Positions 35,039 through 48,391 of a stretch of 64,000 bases of DNA are shown here, one piece after another. Made by a program: the position numbers and the translations under genes. The stretch's first letter is position 1; the number at the start of each line of letters is the position of its first letter. Origin of the DNA: Scleroderma bovista (Eukaryota; Basidiomycota; Agaricomycetes; Boletales; Sclerodermataceae); contig JAYMGJ010000006.1 of assembly GCA_037178675.1 (NCBI GenBank), positions 24,658-88,657 on the forward strand, written 5' to 3'. A model generated the notes under the pieces. That model did not search any database. It was not told the origin of the DNA and saw nothing but the letters and a program-made list of their open reading frames with translations.

Positions 35039-37541
35039 CTAGTCTTCATCGACATCGCTGTCGGACGGAAACCTTTGAGACATTCTTCTCCGTGTTCGTC
35101 GGGTCTGGTCTTCAACTCGCAATTTCTCAGTCCAGTCCTCCAGGGAGTGCGACATCTTGGAAAGTCCTTTCCACTCATGACGCGCTACAACACTTCCCCC
35201 AACATGCGAGCCTTCCCAACCTACGCTCATCAAAACAGGTTCCTATAGACACATAAGCTGAGGGATGTATGACCCGCGGAAAAAACACTACCATTGAGCT
35301 CCAACTAACGTCACGAACACAGACGGTCTCACGAGATCCAGTTGATGGATCGGGTTCAGGACTAGATGGCTCAAATGACATAGGCAACGTCTGAGCACGA
35401 TCTAGGATCTGGACGATACGGCCATCGAGTGACCAGATCTGTATAAACCACTTGGTGCAGTTTACCATTGATTGTGGACGTGATAAATACGCACGTGGAT
35501 CCTTCCATCAGCGGAACCAGAATATATGTATTTGCCACCGGTGGTCTCCGCAGGACTAAAGTTACAGCGAATGAGCGTTCGCAAGACAGCATGACCTCGG
35601 TAGGTCATTACGCTGCAATCATTCGGGTGCGCACGGTATGTGGGCTTGGGATAATGCCCATATCTTTGATGATGTTGAATCAGCTGTAAACAGTGTAAAC
35701 CGGACTTACCTGTAATCATAGTTAGGACTTCTGAAATCCCTGTCGCAGATCTTGTCAAAGTTATCACTGCTGCACATTTTGCGCAGATCCCACAACCGAA
35801 GAGCTTGGTCCTTTCCGTTTGAGATGATGTACCTACCATCCCCTTTGGCTGATACGTTGGTTATACCTTCTGTATGTCCCACTAGAATACCTGACGGCTT
35901 CGGTGACGCTCCCAACGAACGTCTATCCCTGTTGGACGGCATCCGCAGATGGACCGTGACCAGGATCGACCAACTTACCAGACTTTGATAAAAGTATCAT
36001 CGGAAGCACTGACCAGCACGTTTCCCGATGAAGAGTCAGCCCAGCAACAACTATTTACGTCATCCTCATGAGCATCAATTTTTACTGTTCTCCTGTCTGC
36101 CAAAAGATCATATACTGAAAGAAACTTAACCAAATGTTTAAATCAAACACCCGAACATACCAAAAATGTGGCCACTACCTCCGGCGATTACTTCATTGCC
36201 ATCAGCAGAAAATCTACAGCTCCAAATTCCGAAAGCATCTTCATCGTAGTGACCCCATAAGGAGCGAGCTTGTCGTCGTGGTTGGTCAGCAAACCGTATC
36301 GGCGTCTGTACAGTGGAAGAATCTAATGTACTGGCCATATATACCGTTGGTGTCTGAAAACCATGAGCACGAAGGTAGTCCCTAACTGAGCTTTTGCTCA
36401 CAATTGAGGAGTAAATTAGCCTATTATAAATATGATTGAGCAATGGTCCGGGATCTCTGTCCACTTCGTGCAACCTACCTTTCATTGTCTGGACTTAAGT
36501 GGGAATCGGTGATTGTCCATCTACCTCGGTGACCTTGAATAATTTTGAGTACTTTGAGTGTAGACTCGTTGTCGTGATCATTGTCATTCCAGTTAGATGT
36601 AGCAGGTCGCATGATGCGTTGGCGTCGTCTAGTGCGCTTCAATGGTGGTGCTGCCATATCATATACTTGGAGACGGAAATCTACACACAAAATTAACTTG
36701 CAAACCTTGGGGTCCTAACCCGTACCTACCTTGACTACATGTATAATAGAATGATGAGTCTACGTACTCGCTGTGGTCAGTCAGTGGGAAGAGTAAAGAA
36801 CTTAGTGAAAGCACCTCGCGAAAACTGGCCAACATAAAGGTTGGCCCCATGAGAGGCGACCGCGGTTCCATTGCTGTTTGGTATGAGATCCTGTGGAATG
36901 ATCTTCCATACCGGTAGCCATTCCTCCAGATGTTATGTACTCACGCCCATCAATTCCTCTCTTTGAATACCATCCCCCCTGGAGGATCTGTCCAGGAGAA
37001 CCCGGGAAACGTTCTTATGTCCCTTCTGCGTCTTCAGGTGGTTGATAACACGGCCAAATTCACCGCTCAACAAGAGGTTTACTCCGGCTACTTGGGGTTC
37101 CTCGTGCGGGGAAAACCACTGCTCATACCAAGGCGTTGAACGGTAAACTCCCGGTATATAATCGTCGTCGTCGTCGTCGTCGTCTCCCTCGGCAATAGAG
37201 GCCGATCCACCACCATGAAACAATCCCATAATAGTACCATATGGCCACGTCGTCGTAGTTCGCTGAGACGGCTCGCTAGGTTGCAATTGCTGCAGGTCGA
37301 ACAGGTCTGGAACAAAGGAACAATATTTTAGCGGCAGATTGGCACTATCATTAAAGTGCCTACATCGCAAAATCTGCGATATTGAGGAATTGTCGCCCGG
37401 TACAGCAGGGCCATCGTCATTGTCGATCTCCAGCTCAAAGGCGTCCTCGTCATCATCAAGACAAGCGTCAGGACTTTCGTACGCCCGGTCGTCGTCATCG
37501 GACGGCGTGTCGACGACGTCAAAGGTAGACTCATCTGCCAT
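35039..37541 (-). CDS. DCAF11: DCAF11/LEC14B-type WD40 protein (CUL4-DDB1 adaptor)
   Basis: Eleven exons, complement(35039..35242, 35292..35438, 35495..35663, 35710..35928, 35979..36114, 36161..36353, 36402..36420, 36479..36680, 36730..36759, 36815..36890, 36945..37541), give 663 residues. An acidic N-terminus includes eight consecutive Asp (encoded at about 37162-37185). WD40 repeats follow: LWGHYDEDAFGIWSCRFSAD, VKIDAHEDDVNSCCWAD, LVGHTEGITNVSAKGDGRYI and RYGHYPKPTYRAHPND, the last being the family-specific insert. It resembles human DCAF11/WDR23 and plant LEC14B, substrate receptors of CUL4-DDB1 ubiquitin ligases. Two exons are very short (19 and 30 nt). Confidence 0.87.
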
Positions 37542-37608
37542 GGTGATGGACTGCTGTTAACTCAAGACATCTTTGTTTTCCAACTCCGCCGCGCATTCTA
37601 CTCTCAAC

Positions 37609-39746
37609 ATGAAGGCCCCCATTACCATCACCGCGGATGAAGTCAACTGTCTCATCCTTGCCTATTTCCAGGATTCTGGTTTGTCTACATGTGATGCTCG
37701 TTACGCACACTCTTATCCCCTTCAGGCCTTCAACATTCCGCGTTCACTCTTCGTATGGAGGCCCGTCTTGATCACTCTCAACACATCAAGAAACCCGTTC
37801 CGCGTGGAGAGTTGGTCGAACTTCTCGGCAAAGCCCTTTTTTACAGCGAGGTAGAGGCCCACTGGAGGAGTGACAGCCTTGCAACCAACTGCAAAGCCAG
37901 CTTCTCTCTTCTAGAACACCATGTCTGCTCAGCCGATGCTGAAGAGCCTTCCGAACCCACACGAATCAACGGCCAATCAGGCTCATTAAATGTAGCAGGA
38001 GATAGTGTTAGCAAACGAAAGTCTGCTACGCCCTTTAGCGAGGACGGACGCGTCGAAAAACGTGCTAGGAAGGAAGCTGAAGAGAAGGAGTCAGCAATGA
38101 GCATTGACAGTGCGTTCTTCGTTTCACGACAGGCTCTTGTCACGAGAACTTTCCTACACAGCTTCACCCAAGACGACCCCGAAGGAGGGGAAGTCGCCCT
38201 CTGAGCTGCAACCGTCACTTTCCGAGAGTGCTGTCAAAAAACACAGATCAAAACGAGTCTCTTCGGTCGTGGATCACAAAGCAGAGGGAATATGCGTATT
38301 GCGAGCCCATGCTTCAGAGGTAAGATTCTTCCCAAAGGCAATTCAGTCCCGGTCAACAAGTGTGTTCAGGTTTTTGTGGCTTCCTGGAATCCAGTGATCC
38401 CAGGAAGCTTGATAACTGGGTAGGCAATATGCCTGGTCTGGTGACCATTATTTACCCTTTCCTAGTTCGCGGGATGCCACAGTCATCTATTGGGATATCC
38501 CCATTGCCCCGCACGATATGTCACTTAACTATCCACCACTCCCTACCATGAAGCTCAGTCTCACCAACAATTCTCAAGCTGATCTAACCTCCCTGGACTG
38601 GAATCATGACGGGTCACTTGTAGCCATTGGGTCATATGACTCGGTGCTTCGGATATGCCATGCATCAGGCAAAACGCACATGATTGATGATCATCACAAA
38701 GTAGAGAGCAGCTACTACATTCTTTCTACTTGCTAACGCTATGCAGGGCCCAGTGTTTGCCGCCAAGTTCTCACCCACTGGCCAATGGATAGTTACCGCG
38801 AGCCTAGACAATACGTCGTGTGTATGGGACGTGAAAAGCAAGACGCTATATCGGCAATATCGAGATCACGAAGGTCTGCTTTCATCCCATAGATTCTTAT
38901 GGAGCATTCATGAGGCATTCGTTGGAAGCTTGTTGTCTAGATGTGGAATGGCTTAATGATTTCACATTTGCTAGTGGTGGAAGCGACCGTGTGATTCACA
39001 TTGTTTCTCTCTACTCAACCAAGTCATTATATGCGCTCAGGTTTGTTGTGATTCTATGCTCGCTGTCAACGCATCCTCACAGATTTTGGCACAGGGGTCA
39101 TACTGGCGAGCTGACCATGATAAAGTGCAACCCATCTCGGACTCGTCTAGCCTCCTGTTCGGATGATGCCACTGCACGAATTTGGAATTTAGAAACCGTC
39201 GCAGACGAGACACCTGTCCCCGTGGTCTTAATGGGTCACACACGATGCGTTACCTCCGTTAAGTGGTGTCCCGCCATCGTTTCGGGGGCTCACGAGCTCG
39301 TCGCCACGTATGTCTCCGAGTGAGCACTCGAGAGTTTTGCCAGCTTATTTCGTTGTTCGCAGGGCTTCTTTTGATCTAACAGCGCGACTGTGGGATTCCG
39401 TTACGGGGGACTGCTTACGAGTATTTACGGATCATACCAAGTATGTCTATTCAATTTCATTCAGTCCTGATGGGTCCCAGCTGGTAACTGGTGGCGGCGA
39501 TGGCCATCTATTCATGTACGATGTTAAAGTCAGTATGCTTTTTCCACCATGACACAGAAGACTAATAATCTCCAGACTGGCGAGAAAATATGGTCATGGT
39601 CTTCTGGCGTGAAGTCGGGCATTTTCGAGATAGACTGGAAGAAATGGGGAGAAACTAGTCTTATTGCTCTTGCCACAGAGCATCGTGCGGTTGTCGTCAT
39701 TGACCCAACAAAGTTATCTCTCATGCAAACCAAGAGTGATGTTTAG
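37609..39746 (+). CDS. TBL1/Sif2-type LisH-WD40 corepressor subunit
   Basis: Exons 37609..37678, 37726..38089, 38133..38319, 38370..38419, 38466..38700, 38747..38873, 38929..39040, 39083..39307, 39363..39528 and 39576..39746 give about 568 residues. The LisH region (ITADEVNCLILAYFQDSG, then LQHSAFTLRMEARLD) is followed by a basic linker. Eight or so WD40 repeats follow, for example LTSLDWNHDGSLVAIGSYDS, VWDVKSKTLYRQY, NPSRTRLASCSDDATARIWN and FDLTARLWDSVTGDCLRVF. TBL1/TBLR1 and yeast Sif2 are subunits of histone-deacetylase corepressor complexes. The second intron is ambiguous: 38090..38132 or 38110..38146 both keep the frame. Confidence 0.88.
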
Positions 39747-39882
39747 TACTCGTAGTGTACTATTTTGTGCTTCCTACATAACGTGCCGAAGGATGACGTA
39801 GTCAGTCTGGCGTGACGTCAATGCACAGCTCAATGACCGCGATTTTCTTATTCGACGGTGTCGCTCTCCGATACGGTTCGCC

Positions 39883-41191
39883 ATGCTGATCTTCGGACTG
39901 TCCAGCGCGCTCAAGCCAGCAGTGTGTCGCCATGTTTTTGTGGTTGGTGCACGATCCAGAGCCCCTGTATTCTCAGCCACCTTGCCCAAGTCAAGCTTCA
40001 GCACATTGAGGAATGTCGCACAAAAGCGCTCTTCCTTGTTGGCACCCGGGCTTTTCGCTCGTTCTATCACAACAGATACACATGCGGTCACCACAGCTTC
40101 ATCAGAGGAGGCGTGGAAGCGATTCGGAATTACAGCTGTAGGTCATTACAGCTGCGCAATTTGATTCCAGTTTGATATTCGTGTAGGCGGCCGTCGCCGG
40201 AACTGTAATCCTCGCAGAAGCCTTCTTGAACAGAGATACGAGAGATCCGTTGAGCCCTGCCGAGCGGTCATATCTTCACGATAGCTTCAAGTACACTGGG
40301 GCTGGTCTTATCCTTACCGCACTGACCGCGAGGGGCATGTTCAGGTCTGGAGCTACATTCAGAATCATGGCAGCCAATCCATGTGAGTCCGAGGTCAACG
40401 CAAGCATTTTTCTTGTTGTGTACGGATGCCTCTTACAGGGTTGGTTCTTGGTGTGAGTCTCGCTGGGAGCATCGGTACCATGATGGGGGTGTACTACACT
40501 GCCCCCGAGAACACCGTACAAAAACACCTTTTCTGGACGGTAAGTAGGGCACTCATGCAGTTTGTCGCAAGCTGAAATTAGTCGAGGCGTTTAACGTCTG
40601 CCAAGGTGCAACTCTAAGCCCTTTCTTCTTTTTCAGTCCAGCATTACTCTCCCGTGCCGCACTCTATACATGTGGAGTGGTAGGCTCACTGTCCTATGTC
40701 GGTGCCACTGCTCAGTGCGTCTACTTCTCCCCTCGTGGTATCGCATTTATTTACTTGAAGACAGAACCGAGAAGTACCTTTATATGGGCGGCCCACTTCT
40801 TGCTGGTGTGACTGTCGTGGCGCTTAGCTCTCTGGCCCCCATGGCCCTTCCCCTTGGCCTACGGGGCCTGGCTATCGCCGAGTCCTTGTCGATCTACGGA
40901 GGCCTAGCCGTTTTTGGTGGCTTTGTACTTTACGAGTAAGCACAAGCTCATTACAGGCCCTCTATTACTTATGAATTTGTGCCATAAGCACCCAAAAGAT
41001 TTTGCAACATGCGCGAGCCGCGCAAATGGGTCTGATCACACGAGACCCCGTGAAGGAGGCTATTTCCCTCGAATTGGACATGCTTAACATCTTGTGAGTC
41101 CACCGTGCTGTGATGGATACCGGGTTAACACGCCTTCCGCAGCATCCGTATGGTGCAGCTCCTCGCAAGGCGTTCGGACAATAGGAGGTAG
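39883..41191 (+). CDS. GHITM/MICS1-type mitochondrial inner-membrane protein (BAX-inhibitor family)
   Basis: Exons 39883..40137, 40187..40382, 40439..40539, 40587..40714, 40765..40935, 40989..41093 and 41143..41191 give 334 residues. The N-terminus is Arg/Ser/Ala-rich and lacks acidic residues (a mitochondrial presequence). Hydrophobic segments follow: YTGAGLILTALTARGMF, LVLGVSLAGSIGTMMGVYYT, GVVGSLSYVGATAQ, YLYMGGPLLAGVTVVALSSL and LSIYGGLAVFGGFVLYE. The end (ARAAQMGLITRDPVKEAISL, LDMLNIFIRMVQLL) is the conserved C-terminus of the GHITM group. Human GHITM supports cristae structure and mitochondrial ion exchange. The function here is inferred by family. Confidence 0.85.
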
Positions 41192-41317
41192 TGAGCTTTC
41201 CAGACTTGTATTTCAAACTTACATTTTTGTTCTCCCTGCTCTGTCATTTGCGCTGGTGATTTGTATCCGTTCACGTATCATGTATTAGCTTATCGATTAC
41301 ACGAGTGTCCATATCAA

Positions 41318-43759
41318 TCATGAGCTTACCCTGCCCAAATCGCCAAGAAGGGTGAGAAATGCTCCTGGATCAATAATCTCAGTTCCGCCATAAGTCAATC
41401 GCCTGCCAGTTTTTGCAGCCCATTCCTCGAGATTACCGTACTCGACGTAGCTCGCTCCCCCAACAACGAAGACCATGCCTTCGGCGAAAGCCATTCGTCT
41501 AGCTCGTCCATTACCAGGTGGAGCGCCCGCCACATTGGTACCACCAGCTATACCCGTTCCTGGTTGAGTGTGTCGAGGTCCACGGGGGTCGAGGAAGACA
41601 TATTCGTCTGTTTCGGCCAAGGACTGGTTGGACGCTGCAGAAGGGTCCATCAGTGCTTCCGTAAGACGGGTCACAGGGAACAGCTTGTTCGCAGGAAGGA
41701 AATTCTTCACGCCCGAGATGAGATTTTCGAGACCACCTTCTTTCAGTCGATCTGTTAACTGTCGAAGATAAAATTAAGGCCAATCGAAGGAATAACCTCG
41801 CTGGAACCATCACTCACCCTGTTACCAAGCGCCGTGAAGCCACGGAAGAGTTCACCCTGCCCGCTTCCGAGAACTGGTGTCGAAGTTCCTCCGACGGCCA
41901 TAGGCACAGTCATTCGGGAAATATCCCGCATACGGCGGACGTACTCGAACGCCGCGGTATCCACTCCAGCATTCTTCAATTCTTTCTCGAGTTCGGCAAT
42001 GTCATCTTTTGACACCACGTTTTCAGGGGAAGAGACGTAAAAGACCAGGACGAGGCGGAGCTTATCTTCAGGCGCGAAAGCACCATCTTGCCTAGGCGCA
42101 CGCAAAGTTTCCAGGATCGACGCCACCGTCTGGAATAGTAGATGAGTTCCATAACAAATGAACAGTAAGCATGACAGACGAACGTGTTTGTTGATAGCTT
42201 CTTCGAGGCTGAATAATTCATCTAGACCACGTTTTTTGATCTGTTCCAGCAGTGCAGTGGCGATGTTCATGTGGGTATCCAGTGTCGCCTTGCGTGCAGT
42301 CAGTTCCGGGAGTTGTGTAATGGCAGTCTTCAAGTGCGCCGCATTTGACGACAAGTCCCTGCCATGCCAGATAAAATGTGACTGCAACTAAAAAAAAGTG
42401 AAGGAAGCTCACAACTGTGCAATGTCATTCACATCGCTGATACCTGTTGAACGCGTGATCTCCGCGGCGTCCTGCTTATACTTGTTCAATTCAGCGTCGA
42501 TCTCTTCTGCGACCTGAGGGAACGGATTCGCCGCGTTCTTGGCCCAGAAGAAGTCCTTTGAGTCCAGATCATAAGAGCGTTGCTGAGGCTGTGTCACCAT
42601 GACACGATTGAGTTTCATATCCAGACAGTCGGACACGAGGGCCTGGTATGTCCATCCATGAGAGACCATAGGTACAAGATCGACATTTCTGTCGAGAATG
42701 AGGAGCACTACAGAACTTGATTTAGCAATAACAAGCATGATCGATGGAAAGCTTACGAGGACGTTGCAAATTGGACAGTCCAGATGAATCCTGAGAGAAC
42801 AGGGAGGTCGTCGTCCCTTGGGTGCGTGACGAGGAGAGTAATGCGTCTCGTATTTTGACCTCGAGTCTTCTCGCTACCATTTCTGCCGCATTTCCTTTGG
42901 GAGCACGGATGATGGGCACATGTCCTGTGTATCTAATTTGAGCGACTCCATACGAGGGGGCACGTGTGCTGACAACAAACCTGCCGTGACGACGGCGCTA
43001 AATAGACCAATTGCTATTCGTTCGACCTCAGTATCTATCTGTTGTTCGGTCGAAGCTGGGGAATTGAGGAGCTTGTAGGAGTAGTGAGGTTTAGGTGGAG
43101 ACGGCCCAGGTTGCTGAGGAGGGGGTGGAGAAAGCAGGGAGAATAACGAAGATGACGGAGCGATAAACGATAGATATTGATCAACGACCTATCGCATGGT
43201 TGTCAAGTGTAAATTAATTTGTGAGAAATTACCTGCGAACCTGCTCCACCAACTCGCCAGTGGCTGCGCTAGCCACGGAGGCTGCAAGGTCTTCTAGAAG
43301 TGCTCGTGGCAAGGGTTCGACGAAGTTGAGGTGGAAGGACTCGTATAGACACTTGTCTAGATCCTCAGCTATACGACGGATGTTGGCCAATGTAGGGGAA
43401 ATGAAGTATATTGCAGGGACATCAGGTAAGGGGGGACGCGTGGAATGCAGCTGACTAGCATTTCGTTAGCTTGCTTATCGACTCTATAGATTGGGAAGAT
43501 GTAAGTACACGTGTAGTGTGACTCCAACATCACGGAGATCTTGGACACGAAGGACAGTCGCGAAGACATCTTTGGTTTGCTGGTCGAGCACCAAGACCTT
43601 CCATACCAGGGGGGCGATTGAAGAAGGAATTTTCGAAAGGTCTGAAGACTTGGCTGCTGGGGTTGTGCTCTGCTCAGATGGGTTATTTAGATTGAGGAGT
43701 GTGAGCAATGCCTCTGTCTGTGCTTGTTGCAGGGTTGTTGCCGCTGTTGCCTTGGGCAT
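41318..43759 (-). CDS. sly1: Sly1, Sec1/Munc18-family ER-Golgi fusion factor
   Basis: Eight exons, complement(41318..41758, 41818..42129, 42184..42358, 42413..42707, 42757..42924, 42981..43188, 43241..43454, 43509..43759), give 687 residues. Family landmarks are [100 protein letters not shown] and [16 protein letters not shown] near the end. Sly1 binds Sed5-type syntaxins and promotes SNARE assembly at the cis-Golgi. The gene converges on GHITM with a 126-bp spacer. Confidence 0.93.
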
Positions 43760-44187
43760 CCGATGAGGGAGAGATCAATGGAAGCAGACATTGCGTGCGT
43801 ACATGTCTGAGGGCAGTGCTAACCATCCTAGCTCGTCAGAACTTACACTTGGTCGCTGCAGACGAAGGGCCACGTGGCGGTGTAGTCAAGAGAACATATC
43901 CAAAAGCGGATCAGTGGAGTCGTTTATCTAATGGCACTCTCTACCTCGAATGAGTTGCAATTCAGAGTTGCTATGCTGATCATGGAACCGCTGGCCAGAC
44001 CAAGCTACAGAGGCGAGTCTCAACTGTGTGTTATCTGCCCGAGAAAAGCAAGTCTCCGTCGTGTGGAACAGCGAATGTCATGGCATATTGTTGCGGGCAG
44101 TCCACTGATCCGAGACGCTTATAAGATCCATTGTCACCTCCATTTTTCCCCCCACTTCTGTTCTCCCTTACGACCAACAATCCTTCC
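43760..44187. other. Intergenic between sly1 and the small ORF
   Basis: Promoter-side sequence of sly1. No recognisable coding feature. Confidence 0.4.
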
Positions 44188-44427
44188 ATGTTCTCAGAAC
44201 CGCCAGCCGCGTTCACTGTGTCTCACTCCGAGTATGCCCAAGACTCTTTCCAGTCGTATTCTCGCTCTCTCCATGACTACACCCTCAGGCTCTGGACAGA
44301 GTCAAGAAGGTTGGCCGAAGAGAAGGCCCGTAACAAAACCGCTCGCAGGGAAGGGGAGGCGTCTCGGAGAAGAACGGAGTCCGACTCCTTTGTGTCTCAT
44401 CCACAGAGATCAATATCCCACAATTGA
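44188..44427 (+). CDS. Small hypothetical protein
   Basis: A 79-residue single-exon ORF starting MFSEPPAAFTVSHSEYAQDS, continuing FQSYSRSLHDYTLRLWTESR and then a charged helix with many Glu/Arg/Lys. The segment SEYAQDSFQSYSRSLHDYTL looks like a folded helix and resembles small proteins I have seen in other agaricomycetes, but I cannot name the family. No signal peptide or membrane segment is present. Coding status rests on composition only. Confidence 0.4.
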   Translation: MFSEPPAAFTVSHSEYAQDSFQSYSRSLHDYTLRLWTESRRLAEEKARNKTARREGEASRRRTESDSFVSHPQRSISHN

Positions 44428-45081
44428 CCGTCCCCATGCAGTGCATAGTGTCTCCAGGTGGGTGTCGCCAATCGATGCATATTGTCCACTGACGGAAGCC
44501 CGTCACGGCAAGGTCAGGGTGGTGGCCAGCCTATCAGCTAGGCGTTTCTCCACTCCATCCTGTCACGTACCTGCCCCAGCCAAACTAGCTTGTGCAAATG
44601 GAACACTTCGGGTCGCGTCCGTTAACCACTGTGTGTCGTCCTCGAGTCGTTCAATTGCCAGGGTCGAGTGGGTTATGCATTCACTCTCAGTCACTTGACC
44701 CTGTTTGCCGCACAGATATTTTATCGTCCAATTGCGACCCGTTGTGATGGAATAATTCCGAATACATCTTGTACCATAGGTCATGATTTACTGCTGTCTT
44801 GCTATGTCATATTTGTGTCTGCATCCTGTTGGCCAGGTCTGCACCGCTGCAGTGAATATTGGCACGCCGGTGTTGGGAGGATTCGTACGTACGGAACGGT
44901 GTGCACGCGATGGCCACCTTGGAGCTATCTAAGACGACCATCGTGAGCTCCCCGCACAAGCAGCTAACGTTATACATGCACGTTCGTCGCACAACTAATG
45001 TCGTAAAAAGACCCTGGACTAGCGGTGGACGTTCGCATTTACATAAAGAAATAGCGGTGAGTACTTACCATCACCAACAAG
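44428..45081. other. Intergenic, no gene recognised
   Basis: Upstream region of the sphingomyelinase-like gene. Only short, domain-free ORFs occur. Confidence 0.45.
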
Positions 45082-48000
45082 ATGCCTGCATGCCGCCCTC
45101 GGATGCAACTTCTTGCTGGTGTCGTGTGTTATCTGCTGGCCACTGTAAATGGTCAACCATCAGCGTATACTGTCCCCGGCGCCTTCCCTACCTCTCTTTA
45201 TTCCAAATACTACAATGATCCTACTGCGACTACTGCCCAACCACAGCCCGTCATTTCCGACCCCGTCACTGTAAGTCAGACCCATCCCGTTGAGAGTGAC
45301 CAAGAGTTAACCTTCCTCGTCCCTAGCACAAGACCTTTCCCTTCCCGTTGACGGACCCAAATAATATCCCTCAGGTATTACTCCACCTACCGTCTTTGGT
45401 CTAGTCTCATCTCAGCATCATTTCAGAATAACACCGTAGATCCTCACCCCCTCCCTCCAACTGCGTCACCTTCCCAGCTTTTACAACAAGCTATTACCCA
45501 GATCAAGTCGATTGCTAGCAATGCTGTATTTGCAAACAACAAATGTGCAGGTTGTCAAGCTTCACTTGAAGTCGCAAAGTTTCTTGCTTTGGCTGCTCCT
45601 GACCAGGGTCCAAATCTCGCGGTGGCCCTATGCGAGTACTTCAATTTCTCCTCCAGTTGTGTCGCGAATTACGGCCCCCTCGCTCTTGGTCCAATTTTCA
45701 CCCAAGTTCTTTCCTATGCCGACGTTGGGGGGTATGATGGCGAGGTCAGTAATCACGTCTTGCATCTCTCGGACAAACTGCCTTTACCCTCCCCTCAGCT
45801 TATTTGTTCCGAATTCCTGCGATTGTGTCCCCTTCCGACAACTTCACCCCTTGATCTCAGTGGCTGGTTTTCCAAACCAAAGCCCAATCCACTCCCTCCC
45901 CCAAAGAAACCCACTGGACAGCGTCTCAAGGTGTTGCACTTGTCCGACCTCCACATTGATCCTCGTGAGATGCTTGTCATGAATTGACTACTTGCCTTAT
46001 GTTTATTCACATGACAGGTTATGCGAATGGTGCTGAGGCTAATTGTACCAGCGGGCTATGCTGCCGTGAGAATGCGTACAACTCCCATAGCCCTCATGCG
46101 CCCATTCTCCCCGCTCCCCGTTTCGGATACTTCCTCTGGTGAGTCAAACACCATTATTGACAACGCTAAATTTCCACTGGAATTCCCCGTCAGTGATTCA
46201 CCATATGCCCTCATTGCGGCTGTATTGGAGGCTATCCCACCTTTGACAGGAACAGAGACTACTGGTTTCAATTTCACCTTGTTAACCGGTGACCTAGTCG
46301 CACACGATCCGGATTACCAGTTGTCCAGGTGTGTGCAACAGTCCTTCCACTCTGCGTCTCTTGCTCACTGGTCGCCAAGGGCTTACAATGAATATGCGGA
46401 AGTAATACAATTCAGCTTTCCTTTGGACATTTCTCACCTCCTACGTAATAGGTCGTTCTGTTCGATCTTATCAAACGCATGTTAGGACTGGGTCCGGTTT
46501 ACGCAACGCTTGGGAATCATGACAGTTACCCCTCCGATTTAGCGGCCCCACTTTCTTTAGATGGTGACCTAGGTGGCCAATTCAGTTGGTGCGTCAGTCG
46601 CATGCCCTGCGACAATAAAGACCGAAGTTCCCAAATAGGCTGTATGATCATGTCACTGCCCTTTGGGAATATCAAGGTTGGCTGCCAGCTGCCGAGGTCG
46701 AATACTCGCGGGCGCATTACGCAGCGTATATGATCAGACGGGTAGATGGATTAAGGATTATCAGCTTGAACACCAATTTGTGTGAGTCTGGCTGATGTGT
46801 CAAATGGTGGTGACTAATGTGTTCTTGACAACTCTAGGGTATCGGTGAGTTTTTTTACACAATACAGACATCACCTCCCCTTATCAGATCTAACAGAGCA
46901 AACTATTTTAATTATATCAATGCCTCTCATCCTGATACATCTGGCATGATGAGATTCCTCACAGATGAGCTACAATTGGCAGAAGATGCAGGTGATCGTG
47001 GTAAGTGTGCTATGCATCTGGAACTCTCCGAAGTTAATGTGAATATAGCATGGATCATTGGACATGTTCCTAGCGGTTGGGATGGCACAAATGGACTGCT
47101 TAACCCGACAAATCTATGTTAGTAATGGCATTTCCTTCTAGCAACTGTACAACTGATCGTGATGCTTTTATAGTTTACCAAATGTAATTGATCCCAGATC
47201 TGTCTCAGTCGGTGTCCTGACTCATAGTAATAGTGTCGATCGGTATTCCCCCCATGTGATTGCTAGTATGTGGCTGAACCCTTCTGTTATCACAACAACA
47301 GACTCATTGATCCGTTCATGTAGACATTTTCTGGGGTCACATGCACGAAGATGAGATGTCTGTAAGTGCTTCCCCCGATGCTTCATGGTGTATGTATACC
47401 ACTGCTTTGTCAAGATCTTCTACGCCAAAAATGGTACGAGCTCCAGTGCTGAAACGGCCCAGACGTTGTCCTGGGTATGTAAAAAATCACCGATTTCTCG
47501 TGACTCGGCTTACCCAAAATAGATGGGGCCCTCTTTGACTCCCCTCACCAACCTGAATGCTGGGTTTAGGATGTATGAGGTTGACTCAGGGGTACGGAAG
47601 CATCCTTGCCACGATCATTCTAATATTAAGCACTCTGCAGACATTTGAAGTCCTCGATGCCTACACGTGAGTCGTCCACGCTCTGAATGCCTGTGAACAC
47701 TACGGCTTATCGGTTTAAAGATGGATAAGTTCCGTGGACAAATACAGTGCACTTGACTCTCAATCCTACGGTCCTTCCTTCGATTTCGAGTACAGTGCCC
47801 GTGAGGCGTATGGTCGTAATATAGCCTGGAGTGCAAATGATCCCTTGAACGCAACGTGGTGGCACCTCGTTACTGAGCGTGAGTGCCATGTCCCTCTCGT
47901 CTCCGACCTCGCTCATCCATGTTCCCCAGAAATGGAAACAAATTCTTCGTTGGTGTCGGTATGTATGCAACACGGTGACCCCGGAAAGGTGGCTCACGCA

Positions 48001-48161
48001 TCTCTCCGCAGGATGTTTGGAACAAATACCAAGGCAAAAGCTCCGTGCTGTCGCCACCTTGTACCGGAGAGTGTGTTGCTGCGAGGATTTGCTACATTCG
48101 TAGCGGCTCCTCTAGCATTGCACAAGAGAATTGTCCCAAAGGCTATGGTTCTGTCCAGTAA
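45082..48161 (+). CDS. Acid sphingomyelinase-like secreted phosphodiesterase
   Basis: A multi-exon gene (more than ten short exons; limits given, internal junctions only partly resolved). It starts with a signal peptide (MQLLAGVVCYLLATVNG), then a saposin-B-like segment (NKCAGCQASLEVAKFLAL, ALCEYFNFSSSCVANYGPLA). The calcineurin-type phosphoesterase domain has metal-binding motifs LKVLHLSDLHIDP, FTLLTGDLVAHDPDYQLSR, YATLGNHDSYPSD, AWIIGHVPSG and IFWGHMHEDE. This is the acid sphingomyelinase/Smpdl pattern. The C-terminal exon from about 48012 is Cys-rich (SPPCTGECVAARICYIRSGS) and ends NCPKGYGSVQ. It probably acts outside the cell or in the vacuole on sphingolipids or related phosphodiesters. 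Confidence 0.85.
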
Positions 48162-48391
48162 AGGACGTTGATCCTTCCAACGGGGAATCAGGAATGGAGG
48201 TTTTTCGCTTGCTCCAGATATCATTTCCACACATTCATTTCAGCCAACATATCTTACACACAAATATTCCCTGTCTTGCGTTGTCAGTAATGATACGTCT
48301 GAACTAACGCGTGCAATCATGCAAGCTGCAAAAATGTAAGGTTAGATAGTCATATGAACTGGTGACCTTAATTCTCTTCCCCCGGGTGTGT

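Noticed and set aside
37303..37341. Additional intron in DCAF11 exon 1
   Set aside because: It would be only 39 bp and reading through is equally acceptable; left as uncertain.
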